Shown here: in pieces, positions 35,831 to 45,561 of the stretch
Layout: each line of letters begins with the position of its first letter
How positions within the stretch are numbered: the first letter of the stretch is position 1
Source of the DNA: Bin80 sp026709335
Lineage (GTDB): Bacteria; Bacteroidota; Rhodothermia; Rhodothermales; Bin80
DNA: 64,000 nucleotides
Direction of reading: 5' to 3'
Assembly (NCBI GenBank): GCA_965200825.1
Contig: OZ241385.1
Location: 2,356,001 to 2,420,000 of the forward strand
Made by a program: the position numbers and the translations under genes
Notes under the pieces: generated by a model
What the model was told of the DNA's origin: nothing
Seen by the model: the letters and a program-made list of their open reading frames with translations, nothing else
The model's database searches: none

Positions 35831-37399
35831 CTACCCACGAGGTCCGGCAGATTGAACTTCCGGAGAGCATTTACTGGCATATTGAGCAAAATTGTCCATG
35901 AAGAGAATGGAAAGGCGTGAAGCAGTTTCCTGATAAGCGTTTGGATCAGACCATAACTTTTCCGGAAACAAAAGATGGTCGGGGAGTCCAGGGCATTTGG
36001 TTGGAATGGTCAAGCCGAATACAGGTTCACGCACCGTAGGGACATCAAGTAATGCTCCACTATGGATTGAATCAATAATTGCCCGCGTGTAGCGGAGCTT
36101 AATTCGCTTACCGGTATCACCGACAATTCCAGTGTTAATTAGCCAGGTGTTGGTCTGATGCCTTTTGATATTAGAGGCCAGTAACTCAGAATACTTGGCG
36201 GGATGCCACACCAGAAATGCCGCGCCAAAACATGCAGAAAAAGTTGCAACAGGCTCATGTACGCCGACCTCGGTTCCAGCCACTTTTGCAGTGTAGCCGC
36301 TGATGAAATGATACATGGCTTGCTCTGGCGTCAGACGTGCGATCGGTGGAAGAACTCCAAATGCATCAAACGTGAGAAAAATAATATTTGACGGATGCCC
36401 TCCCACACATGGGATCTGGGCATTCTGCATGTATTCAATTGGAAAGCAAGCACGAGTATTCTCTGTCAGACTCGTATTTGTGTAATCCACCGTGTGTGTA
36501 ATCGGGTCAAAAATAACATTTTCAAGGACGGTACCAAAACGGATTGCCCGGAGAATTTCCGGCTCCTGTTCCGCCGATAGGTTAATTACTTTAGCATAAC
36601 AGCCGCCCTCGATGTTAAAAACTCCGTCTTCCGCCCAGCAGTGTTCATCATCTCCAATCAGCGCCCGTGCAGGGTCTGCAGACAGCGTTGTTTTTCCAGT
36701 TCCCGAAAGTCCGAAGAAAAGGGAGATATCTCCATTCTCTCCCTGATTTGCGGAGCAATGCATGGAGAGTACACCTTGGCGGGGCATGAGATAGTGCATG
36801 ATGGTGAAAATGCCCTTTTTCATTTCTCCCGCATACTCAGTGCCGAGAATAACCATCTCCGCGTTTTCAAAGGATAAGTCGATACTCGTCTTGGATGACA
36901 TATACGTCGTATGGCGGTTGGCAGGAAACATCCCCGCGTTGTAGACCACAAAATCTGGCTCTCCAAAAGCTTCAAGCTCCTCGTCACTGAGTCGAATCAG
37001 CATATTCCTCATGAAGAGTGCATGATAAGCACGTTCACAAATGATACGAACCTTGATGCGGTAGCGGGGATTCCAGCCTGCATAGCCGTCCACAACATAG
37101 AGTCGCTCACGTGTATTGAGATAATCGCGTGCACGCTCGCGGTTGATTTCAAATGTGTGCTGATCTATTGGCAGATTCACAGCTCCCCACCAGACATCAC
37201 TGGCACTGGGAGACATTTTGACAATTCGCTTGTCTCGGGGGCTTCGTCCAGTTTTTTCGCCGCTTGTAATAGCTAGAGCACCACTGTTGGTAATGGCCGC
37301 TGTTGGTTCATTGCGCAGGGCATCTTCATAGAGTACGGCAGGTACCACATTCCGCCGGATATCTCTGACTTCGATGCCGAAGGAGGTCAGATCTAACAT
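35831..37399 (-). CDS. pckA: phosphoenolpyruvate carboxykinase (ATP)
   Basis: A 522-residue gluconeogenic enzyme turning oxaloacetate and ATP into PEP, ADP and CO2. The kinase loop is FFGLSGTGKTTLSADPAR, followed by IGDDEHCW, with FNIEGGCYAK and RSPRDKRIVK also diagnostic. Late blocks include GVHEPVATFSACFGAAF and NTWLINTGIVG. ATG start; monocistronic between the convergent symporter and the acyl-CoA ligase. Confidence 0.96.
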   Translation of the reverse strand: MLDLTSFGIEVRDIRRNVVPAVLYEDALRNEPTAAITNSGALAITSGEKTGRSPRDKRIVKMSPSASDVWWGAVNLPIDQHTFEINRERARDYLNTRERLYVVDGYAGWNPRYRIKVRIICERAYHALFMRNMLIRLSDEELEAFGEPDFVVYNAGMFPANRHTTYMSSKTSIDLSFENAEMVILGTEYAGEMKKGIFTIMHYLMPRQGVLSMHCSANQGENGDISLFFGLSGTGKTTLSADPARALIGDDEHCWAEDGVFNIEGGCYAKVINLSAEQEPEILRAIRFGTVLENVIFDPITHTVDYTNTSLTENTRACFPIEYMQNAQIPCVGGHPSNIIFLTFDAFGVLPPIARLTPEQAMYHFISGYTAKVAGTEVGVHEPVATFSACFGAAFLVWHPAKYSELLASNIKRHQTNTWLINTGIVGDTGKRIKLRYTRAIIDSIHSGALLDVPTVREPVFGLTIPTKCPGLPDHLLFPEKLWSDPNAYQETASRLSILFMDNFAQYASKCSPEVQSAGPRG

Positions 37400-37483
37400 A
37401 CGATGATTAGAGAAATATCAAGGTCGGAGATACGAAGGATCCTGATTTCCGTTGCATGGATCAGGGGTGTATCCATAGAATGA

Positions 37484-39217
37484 TCACGAATACAACTGGT
37501 CAATCTCCTTTTCGTATTTCGCAAATACATTCTTGCGCCGGACTTTCAAAGTAGGTGTGAGCTCACCTCCATCAATCGTGAATGGATCAAGAGTCAAATG
37601 GAATTTTTTGACCTGTTCCCAGGCGGGAAGATTCTGATTCACTTTGTCTATTACGAGCTGAACTTCATTGGCCAAAACCTTTTCATCCGCTTTCTCCCCG
37701 AACGCTTTTTCTGCGTAGAGTGCATCCACAACGATGAGAGCTGCACAGAATTTGAGTCCGGGACCAATAATCACTGCATGTTCAATGAGAGCATGCGAGG
37801 CAAGTGCGGTTTCAATTGGTGCAGGCGCAATATATTTTCCGGTGGACAGTTTGAAGAGCTGTTTTTTTCGATCAGTGATGTACAAGTGCCCATCTTCATC
37901 CAATTTTCCGATATCACCGGTATGCAGCCATCCGTCATCGGTAATGGTTTCTGCAGTTTCTTCGGGCATATTATAATATCCACGCATGACATGCGGTCCC
38001 CGAGTCAGAATTTCGCCATCTTCAGCAATCTTGACCTCCACATCACGGATTGGAGTTCCAACGGAACGAGAGCGAAGCTTATTGCCCTCGTAGAGGGAAA
38101 TTACCGGTGAGGTTTCCGTCAGGCCATAGCCTTGGCCGCAGTAAATCCCCAGACCATTGATGAAGGCCTGTACTTGCGGAGACAGGGCGGCGCCTCCACT
38201 GGTAAGTGCCTTAAGCTTCCCGCCAAACAGCATATCCCGTACCGAACTATACACGATTTTATCGGCGATTTTATCCATAATGGATGGTTTGGGATTTTCC
38301 AGGTCAAATTGCTCTGCCCGACGAAAAGCCCATCGTCCAATCATCCCTGCAAGTCCTTTTTTGGCTATAGCCTTGGTGATGATACCGGCATGAACCTTTT
38401 CAAGCAGCCGAGGCACGGTAGTCATGTGCTCCGGACGCACATGCTGGAGGTCATCCATGAGCTCTTCGGTTGTTTCAATGAAATAGATTGGGCAGCCTGT
38501 AGAGAGATAGAAGAGGGACGCAACGCGCTCCAGTGAGTGAGATAAGGGAAGAAAAGACAACACGCGTGCAGGAACCTCGAAAGGGAGTCGTTCTTCCAAT
38601 GAGAGAGCGTTCGTAGTTAGATTGCCATGTGTGAGCATGACTCCTTTTGGTTGCCCCGTAGTACCGGAGGTATAACATAGAGTGGCGAGATCCTCACTGG
38701 TTACGGATGCTTTCGTCTGGTTGATCAGGTCTGGTTCACCGGAAAGCTGTTCCTTTCCACGTTCAATCAACTCTTCCAGAGTGAGCATCTCGGGAGAAAA
38801 TTTCCCAACAATGCCCATCGTCCACTTTATGCTTGGGCTTGATGCCAGATCTTCAGGGCAATTATGATGTAAATTCTCGGATGATACCACATATCCGCAC
38901 ACAGCTGCATCTCGAACGATATGCATAATTTGGTCGGCAGGCTGCGTAGTATAGATGGGAACACTCACAGCCCCCAGAGCGAGTAGCGCCTGATCAACAA
39001 TGAGCCATTCTGTAGAGTTTTCCGAATGGAGAGCCACCCGATCTCCTTTGCGTACACCAAGGCTGTAAAAACCTGCTGCACACGCATTCAAATGTGCCCG
39101 AAATGTAGACACATCTGTATCAGTCCATGTTCCTTGTCGTTTGGTGGAAGCAGCAATGCCTGAGTTCCGAGTCAAGCCAGCGTCAACCAAGTCGCAGATA
39201 GTAGAGATTTTAGACAT
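37484..39217 (-). CDS. long-chain acyl-CoA synthetase (AMP-forming)
   Basis: A 577-residue adenylating ligase from the ATG at 39217; a TTG at 39232 would add five residues. The AMP-binding motif is LATLCYTSGTTGQPKGVMLTHGN, followed by LSFLPLSHSLER, GQGYGLTETSPVISL, and the hinge/C-domain DGWLHTGDIGKLDEDGHLYITDRKKQLFKLSTGKY split across two blocks. The text matches the FAA1-like long-chain group, which activates fatty acids for lipid synthesis or degradation. Divergent from moaC. Confidence 0.93.
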   Translation of the reverse strand: MSKISTICDLVDAGLTRNSGIAASTKRQGTWTDTDVSTFRAHLNACAAGFYSLGVRKGDRVALHSENSTEWLIVDQALLALGAVSVPIYTTQPADQIMHIVRDAAVCGYVVSSENLHHNCPEDLASSPSIKWTMGIVGKFSPEMLTLEELIERGKEQLSGEPDLINQTKASVTSEDLATLCYTSGTTGQPKGVMLTHGNLTTNALSLEERLPFEVPARVLSFLPLSHSLERVASLFYLSTGCPIYFIETTEELMDDLQHVRPEHMTTVPRLLEKVHAGIITKAIAKKGLAGMIGRWAFRRAEQFDLENPKPSIMDKIADKIVYSSVRDMLFGGKLKALTSGGAALSPQVQAFINGLGIYCGQGYGLTETSPVISLYEGNKLRSRSVGTPIRDVEVKIAEDGEILTRGPHVMRGYYNMPEETAETITDDGWLHTGDIGKLDEDGHLYITDRKKQLFKLSTGKYIAPAPIETALASHALIEHAVIIGPGLKFCAALIVVDALYAEKAFGEKADEKVLANEVQLVIDKVNQNLPAWEQVKKFHLTLDPFTIDGGELTPTLKVRRKNVFAKYEKEIDQLYS

Positions 39218-39358
39218 TAATTTAGGAATCAATAGATATTCAAGTCGTGTATACCCGGATTTGAGGATATTTCAGTGTGAAAGGGAATGTAGATCGTATA
39301 TTGTACGAAAATCTGAAGACAAAAGAAATAACCCATTTAGTCAGATTCTGATTCATCC

Positions 39359-39847
39359 ATGACTGAATTTACCCATCTAGGAGATAAAGATGGAGTCCAT
39401 ATGGTTGATGTCTCATCAAAATCGGTGACCGAGCGCTCCGCGGTAGCCGAAGGAGTCGTACATTTGGGATCTGCAGCATATGTAGCACTCATGGAACAAA
39501 GAATAGCAAAAGGGAACGTACTGACGACTGCGCAACTAGCGGGAATCATGGGGGCTAAAGATACTGCACGGTTGATTCCCATGTGTCACCAGATACCCTT
39601 AAATGCAGTGGACATCGCATTTTCATTTAATGCGCATGCGCATACCATAAAGATTCAGGCCACCGTCACTTCATATGCACGTACAGGAGTGGAAATGGAG
39701 GCGCTCACAGCTGTGTCTGTCGCCGCGTTGTCCATGTATGATATGTGCAAATCTATTTCGAAAGCAATACGTATCACAGATATACGACTCATAACCAAAG
39801 AGGGGGGAAAACACGGCCCGTATTCCGTGAAGGATCTCTCTCAATAA
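39359..39847 (+). CDS. moaC: cyclic pyranopterin monophosphate synthase MoaC
   Basis: A 162-residue molybdenum-cofactor enzyme. MVDVSSKSVTERSAVAEG near the start, KGNVLTTAQLAGIMGAKDT, IPMCHQIPLNAVDI and TGVEMEALTAVSVAALSMYDMCKSI are all diagnostic and hold the catalytic Lys and His residues. It stands apart from other moa genes in this window. floA follows 15 nt later on the same strand. Confidence 0.95.
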   Translation: MTEFTHLGDKDGVHMVDVSSKSVTERSAVAEGVVHLGSAAYVALMEQRIAKGNVLTTAQLAGIMGAKDTARLIPMCHQIPLNAVDIAFSFNAHAHTIKIQATVTSYARTGVEMEALTAVSVAALSMYDMCKSISKAIRITDIRLITKEGGKHGPYSVKDLSQ

Positions 39848-39862
39848 CCAATAGGGCAAAAG

Positions 39863-40852
39863 ATGCAGAATTTATTGAATTTGGGCAGCATGTTTATTAT
39901 CCTGCTGATTCTTTTTGGTGCCATCCTGTTGTTGTACTTCGTTCCGATACGACTCTGGATCACCGCAATCTTCTCGGGTGTACGCCTTAAACTATTTCGC
40001 GACTTGGTCGGGATGAGGCTACGCCGGGTACCTCCGGATCGAATTGTTAAGCCGCTTATTACTGCACACAAGGCAGGAATTCCCGCTGAAACGCCCAAAC
40101 TGGAGGCACATTTCCTGGCGGGTGGGAACGTCCAGCAGGTCATCAACGCGTTGATTTCAGCAGACAAGGCGGATATTGACTTGCCTTTTGAGCGTGCAAC
40201 GGCAATTGATCTTGCCGGGCGCGATGTGTTTGAAGCGGTCCAGGTTTCTGTGAACCCCAAAGTCATTGAAACTCCCCCCATTTCTGCAATTGCCAAAGAC
40301 GGGATTCAACTTCGAGCCATCGCTCGTGTGACCGTGCGGGCGAATATTGAACGGCTCGTCGGGGGAGCTGGCGAGGAAACAATCATCGCTCGGGTCGGAG
40401 AAGGCATTGTTTCCACGATTGGATCATCCGATTCACATGCTGCGGTATTGGAAAATCCTGACATTATTTCGAAGACAGTATTAGCCAAAGGATTGGACTC
40501 AGGGACTGCATTTGAAATTCTCTCGATTGATATTGCCGATGTGGATGTTGGCGAGAATATCGGGGCAAAATTACAGACAGATCAGGCGGAAGCAGACTTG
40601 CAGGTTGCGCGTGCCAAAGCTGAGGAGCGCCGTGCAGCGGCAGTCGCACTTGAGCAAGAGATGATCGCTCGTGTTCAGGAGGCGCGTGCCCGTGTTGTGG
40701 AAGCCGAAGCCTTGGTTCCCGAAGCGATTGCCGAAGCTTTTCGCAATGGCCAACTGGGCGTGATGGATTACTATAATCTGCGTAATATTGAGGCAGATAC
40801 GGATATGCGCACAGCTATTGGTGGAGAGACCAAGGGCGAATCTGCATCCTAA
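39863..40852 (+). CDS. floA: flotillin-like protein FloA (UPF0365, SPFH)
   Basis: A 329-residue bacterial flotillin. One N-terminal membrane hairpin (LNLGSMFIILLILFGAILLL), then the SPFH domain (PIRLWITAIFSGVRLKLFRDLVGMRLRR in two blocks), ending in a helical AKAEERRAAAVALEQEMIARVQEARARVVEAEALVPEA-type region. It organises membrane microdomains. Its gene converges with the CNNM-coiled-coil-PspA cluster, only 5 bp apart, which is suggestive because PspA and FloA both act at the inner membrane. Confidence 0.93.
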   Translation: MQNLLNLGSMFIILLILFGAILLLYFVPIRLWITAIFSGVRLKLFRDLVGMRLRRVPPDRIVKPLITAHKAGIPAETPKLEAHFLAGGNVQQVINALISADKADIDLPFERATAIDLAGRDVFEAVQVSVNPKVIETPPISAIAKDGIQLRAIARVTVRANIERLVGGAGEETIIARVGEGIVSTIGSSDSHAAVLENPDIISKTVLAKGLDSGTAFEILSIDIADVDVGENIGAKLQTDQAEADLQVARAKAEERRAAAVALEQEMIARVQEARARVVEAEALVPEAIAEAFRNGQLGVMDYYNLRNIEADTDMRTAIGGETKGESAS

Positions 40853-40857
40853 CCGGA

Positions 40858-42096
40858 TCAGTCGGCAAGCGAGAGCCGGATCAGATCGATCCTGTTTCGC
40901 GAGGCTTTGAGGATTTCAATACGGAATCGTTCGAGAATCAGACGGTCGTTCACCGAAGGGATAGAGCCGCTCTGATCCAGGATGTATCCTGCAATGGTCT
41001 CGAATTCCCCTTCAGGAATGGACAGGTCAAAGCGCTCGTTGATCTCATCAATTTCTGCTTTTCCGCTAAACAGGTATATGCGGGGAGCAATTTCGCTCAT
41101 GACTACATCCTCTGTATCAAATTCATCCTGAATATCTCCGAAGAGTTCTTCCAGAAGATCCTCCCGTGTAATGAGTCCGGCGGTTCCGCCATATTCATCG
41201 ATGACGATGACGATGGATCGGTGGCTGTCTCTGAATTCCCGTAGCAGCTCTTTGGCAGGTTTCGATTCCGGCACAAATCGAGCAGGCCTCATGACATCTT
41301 CCAGTGTGGCCGGGCTTTCGAACAAGTTATATGCGAAGGCAATTCCTACAATGGTATCAATATTTTCTCGGTAAACAGGAATTTTCGAGTAACCGCTTTC
41401 GATGCAGAGATGACGGAAATCTTCGAGAGAAGTATCTTCGGAGATGGCTACAATCTCGGTTCGAGGAGTCAGGCATTCCCTGGTCCGCTTCGCATGAAGC
41501 CCAAAAACGTTTGTAAGTAACTCTGTTTCCTCAGCGTCCAGATCAAGAGATCCGCGCTCTACATTCTCTTCAATGATCTGCTCAAGTGCACGGCGAGAAA
41601 AGCGGGTAAATTCATCAGGTGTGCTCCCAATCCGTTTCACTAGTAACTGCGATGTCCAACTGACCAAGAGGATCAAAGGGAGTAGCACTACATAGGTTAT
41701 TGCAAGAGGAGCTGCAAGTACAAAAACGGCACGGGTTGCGGTCTCTCGCATGAGGGTTTTGGGGAGGATTTCTCCAATCAGGAGAACAATAATCGCGGCG
41801 ATAATCGTCTGAACAATGACTTGAGGGCTTTCGCCGGAAATAAAACGGGATAGAGGTTCGGACAGAGCAATTGCCATGACAGTAGAGAAGATTACCAAGG
41901 CAATATTATTTCCGACCAGAGTGGTTGTCAAAAGTCTGGCCGGCGATGCAAAGAAGAAGGTAACCAAGCGTCCCAGAAGACCAATACGGCGTGCCCGCAT
42001 TTCAACACGCAGACGATTTGCGGCAACGAATGCGATTTCTGCGCCAGAAAAAAACGCACTCAGAAGGAGGGTAGTAACTATTACAGTGAGGGCCAT
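40858..42096 (-). CDS. CNNM/CorC-family transporter (hemolysin family)
   Basis: A 412-residue protein from the ATG at 42096; a TTG at 42111 would add five residues and directly abut the upstream gene. It has the DUF21 membrane domain (LLSAFFSGAEIAFVAANRLR, about four segments), a CBS pair (LTPRTEIVAISEDTSLEDFRHLC, GYSKIPVYRENIDTIVGIAF), the DEYGGTAGLITREDLLEELFG block, and a CorC/HlyC domain at the end. The family exports or handles Mg2+ and related ions. It is last in the pspA cluster. Confidence 0.9.
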   Translation of the reverse strand: MALTVIVTTLLLSAFFSGAEIAFVAANRLRVEMRARRIGLLGRLVTFFFASPARLLTTTLVGNNIALVIFSTVMAIALSEPLSRFISGESPQVIVQTIIAAIIVLLIGEILPKTLMRETATRAVFVLAAPLAITYVVLLPLILLVSWTSQLLVKRIGSTPDEFTRFSRRALEQIIEENVERGSLDLDAEETELLTNVFGLHAKRTRECLTPRTEIVAISEDTSLEDFRHLCIESGYSKIPVYRENIDTIVGIAFAYNLFESPATLEDVMRPARFVPESKPAKELLREFRDSHRSIVIVIDEYGGTAGLITREDLLEELFGDIQDEFDTEDVVMSEIAPRIYLFSGKAEIDEINERFDLSIPEGEFETIAGYILDQSGSIPSVNDRLILERFRIEILKASRNRIDLIRLSLAD

Positions 42097-42111
42097 GCAC
42101 GAAGCAGGCAA

Positions 42112-42957
42112 TCAGGAACGTGACCGGGAGCGTAGCAGAGGAGAATTCCAGTCGTCCTCACTTTCCTCTACCCCAAATACTGACTCAATCTGAGAAACAG
42201 AAGCCTCTGTCTCCTCCACTTCGGAGAGCAGAACATCAAGTTGGTAGGTGATTTCTTCTGGATTATTTAAGGTCAGTGACTGTTCATGGATATATTTGAC
42301 AACGTCTTCAATCGTGGCTACCTGTGCTTCAATCATTTCCAGCTGCTCCTTACTTTGCTTGAAGCGCTGTAAACGTTGCTCCAGTACTTTTAATCTCCTG
42401 ACCTTGATTTTACGGATCGGCTCAGAAGCATGCTTTAACTCCGTCTCAACGGCCGCGATCGCCGTGATAAGTTCTTGCTCATGTTTTCGCTGTCCAAACG
42501 CAGTATACCGTTCCTGCTGAAACATGAGTTTCAGGCAGGAATTCATAAGATCTTCAATCTTCGTTGTGTGGCTTTCAAGAATCCCCTGTGAGGCATAGCT
42601 GAATTTACGATAGTTGGCCTGAACATCCTTCTCCAGATCTCTGAGTCGAACATAACGGCGTTGGTTCACACGGTTGAGTTGCCGATACATTTCGCGCTGT
42701 GAGGGTGGTTTTGCCGCAACGGCGGCATGCTTTGCACGGATAATATTCCGAAATCGCCGTTGACGAGGTAGATACCCCAGAATCAATAACTCAAAAGCAA
42801 CAGTGAGGGTTAAGAGGGATTGAAATAGTGTATTTCCCAACTCCCCAAGTCCGACAAATCCTAACCCAAGAGCAACTCCGATCCCGACTGTAAGAAATGA
42901 AAGGTTCCAAGGATGCAGAAATGCTTCACGGGTGTAATTAATATCACCGTCTTTCAT
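42112..42957 (-). CDS. membrane-anchored coiled-coil protein, unknown function
   Basis: A 281-residue protein with two N-terminal membrane segments (about residues 16-60: NLSFLTVGIGVALGLGFVGL and a second), a basic stretch (PRQRRFRNIIRAKH), then a long alpha-helical, coiled-coil-like body, ending in a short SRSRS-type tail. I know no named family. It overlaps the preceding 117-residue gene by 4 bp and abuts the CNNM gene, so it belongs to the pspA cluster and probably acts at the inner membrane. Confidence 0.7.
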   Translation of the reverse strand: MKDGDINYTREAFLHPWNLSFLTVGIGVALGLGFVGLGELGNTLFQSLLTLTVAFELLILGYLPRQRRFRNIIRAKHAAVAAKPPSQREMYRQLNRVNQRRYVRLRDLEKDVQANYRKFSYASQGILESHTTKIEDLMNSCLKLMFQQERYTAFGQRKHEQELITAIAAVETELKHASEPIRKIKVRRLKVLEQRLQRFKQSKEQLEMIEAQVATIEDVVKYIHEQSLTLNNPEEITYQLDVLLSEVEETEASVSQIESVFGVEESEDDWNSPLLRSRSRS

Positions 42958-43307
42958 AGATCTTTCTCCGAGGCATCGGACTTAAGTTGGCGACCAATGG
43001 TTTTTGCGGGAGGGGATGCCGTTGCTTGGGTTGAATTTTCAACAGGAGCGGCACATTTCTCTGTGGGGGCCTTCTGCTCCAACGCAATGTCCATGCGGGC
43101 CTCATTTAGTGCGGTTTCAGTATTGAGGCGCGCAGTGAATTCATCCAAAGGATTGGCAGCATCCTCCAAGGCGTCAACCATGCTACCCAGCGCGCGATTG
43201 ACTGCTTGTCTTTTGCTGGCAGCCTTAAGTGTGTGCTGGATTTGTTTGCGCTCCCGGAACTCTTTGATGTATTTTTCTTTTAGGCGTGCGCGTTCCTTTT
43301 CAGGCAT
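42954..43307 (-). CDS. small charged protein of the pspA cluster
   Basis: A 117-residue soluble protein, highly charged and helical (KERARLKEKYIKEFRERKQ, then ALNEARMDIALEQ). The stretch RLNTETALNEARMDIALEQ resembles RLDEETARNEARIEVALDS in the neighbouring PspA, so it may be a partner or a truncated duplicate. It lies 2 bp after pspA and overlaps the next gene by 4 bp. Function unknown. Confidence 0.65.
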   Translation of the reverse strand: MPEKERARLKEKYIKEFRERKQIQHTLKAASKRQAVNRALGSMVDALEDAANPLDEFTARLNTETALNEARMDIALEQKAPTEKCAAPVENSTQATASPPAKTIGRQLKSDASEKDL

Positions 43308-43309
43308 CT

Positions 43310-44068
43310 TTACTGTTCCTTCTTACGTGCGCGCCCCATGGTCTTATCTTCGGTTTCTGTCTCCTCTGAAGAGATACGGGAAGATTCCTCGTTTGATTCA
43401 GTAAGCCCCATTTCAAGTTTCATCTGATTGACCAGTTCTGATGCACGCATATCTTCGGCTTCTTCATCCAGTCGGATTGACTGAACATCCACGGAATCGA
43501 GTGCTACCTCAATCCGTGCTTCATTTCGAGCGGTTTCTTCATCGAGGCGTTGGATCATCTCATCATGCGTTTGATCAATTCCGCCGACCTCAAATTTTTC
43601 AAGTGCGTCTGCTACATTTGACTGCCATTTTGCACGTTCACTTGCGCGCAGTGCTTCCTGAGCGGCGTCAATTTTTCTTTGTCGTTCACGCATAAACGCT
43701 TTCTTGACCTGCTGTGCTTTATCATAAGCAGCAGTAGCGTGTGCAAGCTGTTCATTAGTTTTTTCGAGATTTTCCTGGGCGGTCTCAAATCGAACAGCGT
43801 GTTGTCGTGCAATATCGTCACGCCCGTTCTGAATGGCTGACTTGATTTTTGACCGCAAGGTCTGTACCTCAGACTGCAGGCGCTTTGATTCTTTCTGGAG
43901 AAGGATCACATTGGCTTTTACGGTTGCGATGTTTTCATTCATTTTGGGAACTTGATCATTCAGTTCCCGAATATTCTGTTCAAGAATCAGCCTGGGGTTT
44001 TCCAAGGACGAAATAGCGCCCCCAAAAATTGAACGAATTGCGCGTTTAAATCGTGTCCAGAGAGACAT
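43310..44068 (-). CDS. pspA: PspA/IM30-family protein
   Basis: A 252-residue protein: RFKRAIRSIFGGAISSLENPRLILEQNIRELNDQ is the N-terminal membrane-binding helix, split here for length, followed by long helical hairpins (QKESKRLQSEVQTLRSKI, QENLEKTNEQLAHATAAYDKAQ). PspA family proteins bind the inner face of the membrane and help it withstand stress or stored damage. It leads a four-gene cluster with a small charged protein, a coiled-coil membrane protein and a CNNM transporter. No PspF-like regulator is near. Confidence 0.9.
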   Translation of the reverse strand: MSLWTRFKRAIRSIFGGAISSLENPRLILEQNIRELNDQVPKMNENIATVKANVILLQKESKRLQSEVQTLRSKIKSAIQNGRDDIARQHAVRFETAQENLEKTNEQLAHATAAYDKAQQVKKAFMRERQRKIDAAQEALRASERAKWQSNVADALEKFEVGGIDQTHDEMIQRLDEETARNEARIEVALDSVDVQSIRLDEEAEDMRASELVNQMKLEMGLTESNEESSRISSEETETEDKTMGRARKKEQ

Positions 44069-44133
44069 GGTAAGATGAGTAAGCTAAACGGAATATACCG
44101 GTTCTAGAGAAAAGAAACCAGAGAAGTCAGGGG

Positions 44134-45468
44134 TTAAGAATTGGATTCCCATCCTTCCACAGTGAGTCGTTCTAATAAAATTTGCGGTTTTTTGGATTTT
44201 TTAGAAGAGAACTTGTATGCATTGATGACGCGATTCTCGAACACTTCAATTTGGTCAGTTTTTCGAGTAAACAGGCTAACCAAGGGGAGGCCGGGAATGG
44301 CTCTTTCGCCTGGACGTAAGTGAAGAACAATTCCCGCTTCATCATCAATTTTGTCTTCTATAACGATACGGCCGCCCCCCATGGAATTCGTAATTTCACC
44401 AATTGCGAGCGCGTCTATCTCGGTGACGTAGCCACTGACATCAAGGGGAACCGTTACGGTGTAAGGTTCTATTGAACGCATGCGAAGTGAAGGATCATGG
44501 ATCATCGCGGGATTTCCTCCCTGAGTTTCAACGATTTTGGCCAGGCGATCGAGTCCACGGCCGGAGTTAATCGCATTTTGAGCCATTTCTTGGCCTTCCT
44601 CCGGTGAATCAGCCAAGCCTCCAAGAGCAATCATCTCACCGCTTAATTTGAGCGATAGATCCATTATATCATTGGGACCTTCGCCACGGAGGCATTCAAT
44701 GGCTTCTTCAACTTCAAGCCAGTTTCCGATTGCCCGTCCCAAAGGTGCATTCATATCGGTAAGCCATGCAATCGTAGGCATATCAAAGTGTTCGCCAACT
44801 TCTACGAGGGCTTCAGCAAGTTGGCGAGCATTTTCCCGGGTTTTCATAAAAGCACCACAGCCGGATTTCACATCAAGCACAAGGCCGTCCAGTCCCTCAG
44901 CCAGTTTTTTGCTCAGGATGGAAGCAGTGATGAAAGGGATAAAATCAACGTTTGCTGTAACATCCCTCAGAGAATATATCTGTTGATCTGCCGGTGCAAT
45001 CTCTTTTGATGCTCCAATCATCGCAACTCCAAAGTCGCAAATTTGCCGGGTCACATCGGCGATGTTCAGGTTCGTGCGGACACCCGGAATAGATTCCAGT
45101 TTATCAAGCGTACCTCCTGTGTGTCCCAGGCTACGTCCGGAAACCATGGGAACACAGACCCCACACGAAGCAACAAGAGGAGCGAGAATCAATGAAACCT
45201 TATCCCCGACACCGCCCGTCGAATGTTTGTCTACAATAGGTCCAGGTGCTCCGGGGAAACGCAGAATGCTTCCCGAATTGAGCATATAACGGGTCAGACT
45301 GATCGTCTCGTTCAGATTCATTCCGCGTAACTGTGCAGCCATTAGAAACGCGGACATCTGATAATCGGGTATACGTTGCACCGTATAACCTTCGATTAGG
45401 TACTGGATTTCACTGCGTGACAATTCCCCTCCATCACGCTTTTTTTTAATTATGTGGATTGCATCCAT
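44134..45468 (-). CDS. thymidine/pyrimidine-nucleoside phosphorylase
   Basis: A 444-residue nucleoside phosphorylase (DeoA/Pdp type) that cleaves pyrimidine nucleosides with phosphate. IIKKKRDGGELSRSEIQYLIEGY opens the helical domain; IVDKHSTGGVGDKVSLILAPL (phosphate-binding), SGRSLGHTGGTLDKLESI, and VDFIPFITASILSKKLAEGLDGLVLDVK (in two blocks) are diagnostic. Lys/Ser residues of the active site are present. Which pyrimidine nucleosides it prefers is not clear, so I give no symbol. Downstream of rpmE by 93 bp. Confidence 0.92.
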   Translation of the reverse strand: MDAIHIIKKKRDGGELSRSEIQYLIEGYTVQRIPDYQMSAFLMAAQLRGMNLNETISLTRYMLNSGSILRFPGAPGPIVDKHSTGGVGDKVSLILAPLVASCGVCVPMVSGRSLGHTGGTLDKLESIPGVRTNLNIADVTRQICDFGVAMIGASKEIAPADQQIYSLRDVTANVDFIPFITASILSKKLAEGLDGLVLDVKSGCGAFMKTRENARQLAEALVEVGEHFDMPTIAWLTDMNAPLGRAIGNWLEVEEAIECLRGEGPNDIMDLSLKLSGEMIALGGLADSPEEGQEMAQNAINSGRGLDRLAKIVETQGGNPAMIHDPSLRMRSIEPYTVTVPLDVSGYVTEIDALAIGEITNSMGGGRIVIEDKIDDEAGIVLHLRPGERAIPGLPLVSLFTRKTDQIEVFENRVINAYKFSSKKSKKPQILLERLTVEGWESNS

Positions 45469-45561
45469 TTCTGTGCAATGTTCGCAATGAGGGGTCGGCT
45501 ATAGTTTCGTCCAGATTTTGAGGGGATATCGGACACGCGAAGAATACAGTGAATGATTGAT

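Noticed and set aside
35708..35920. 70-codon frame between the symporter and pckA
   Set aside because: Overlaps the end of pckA on the other strand and lacks protein-like features.
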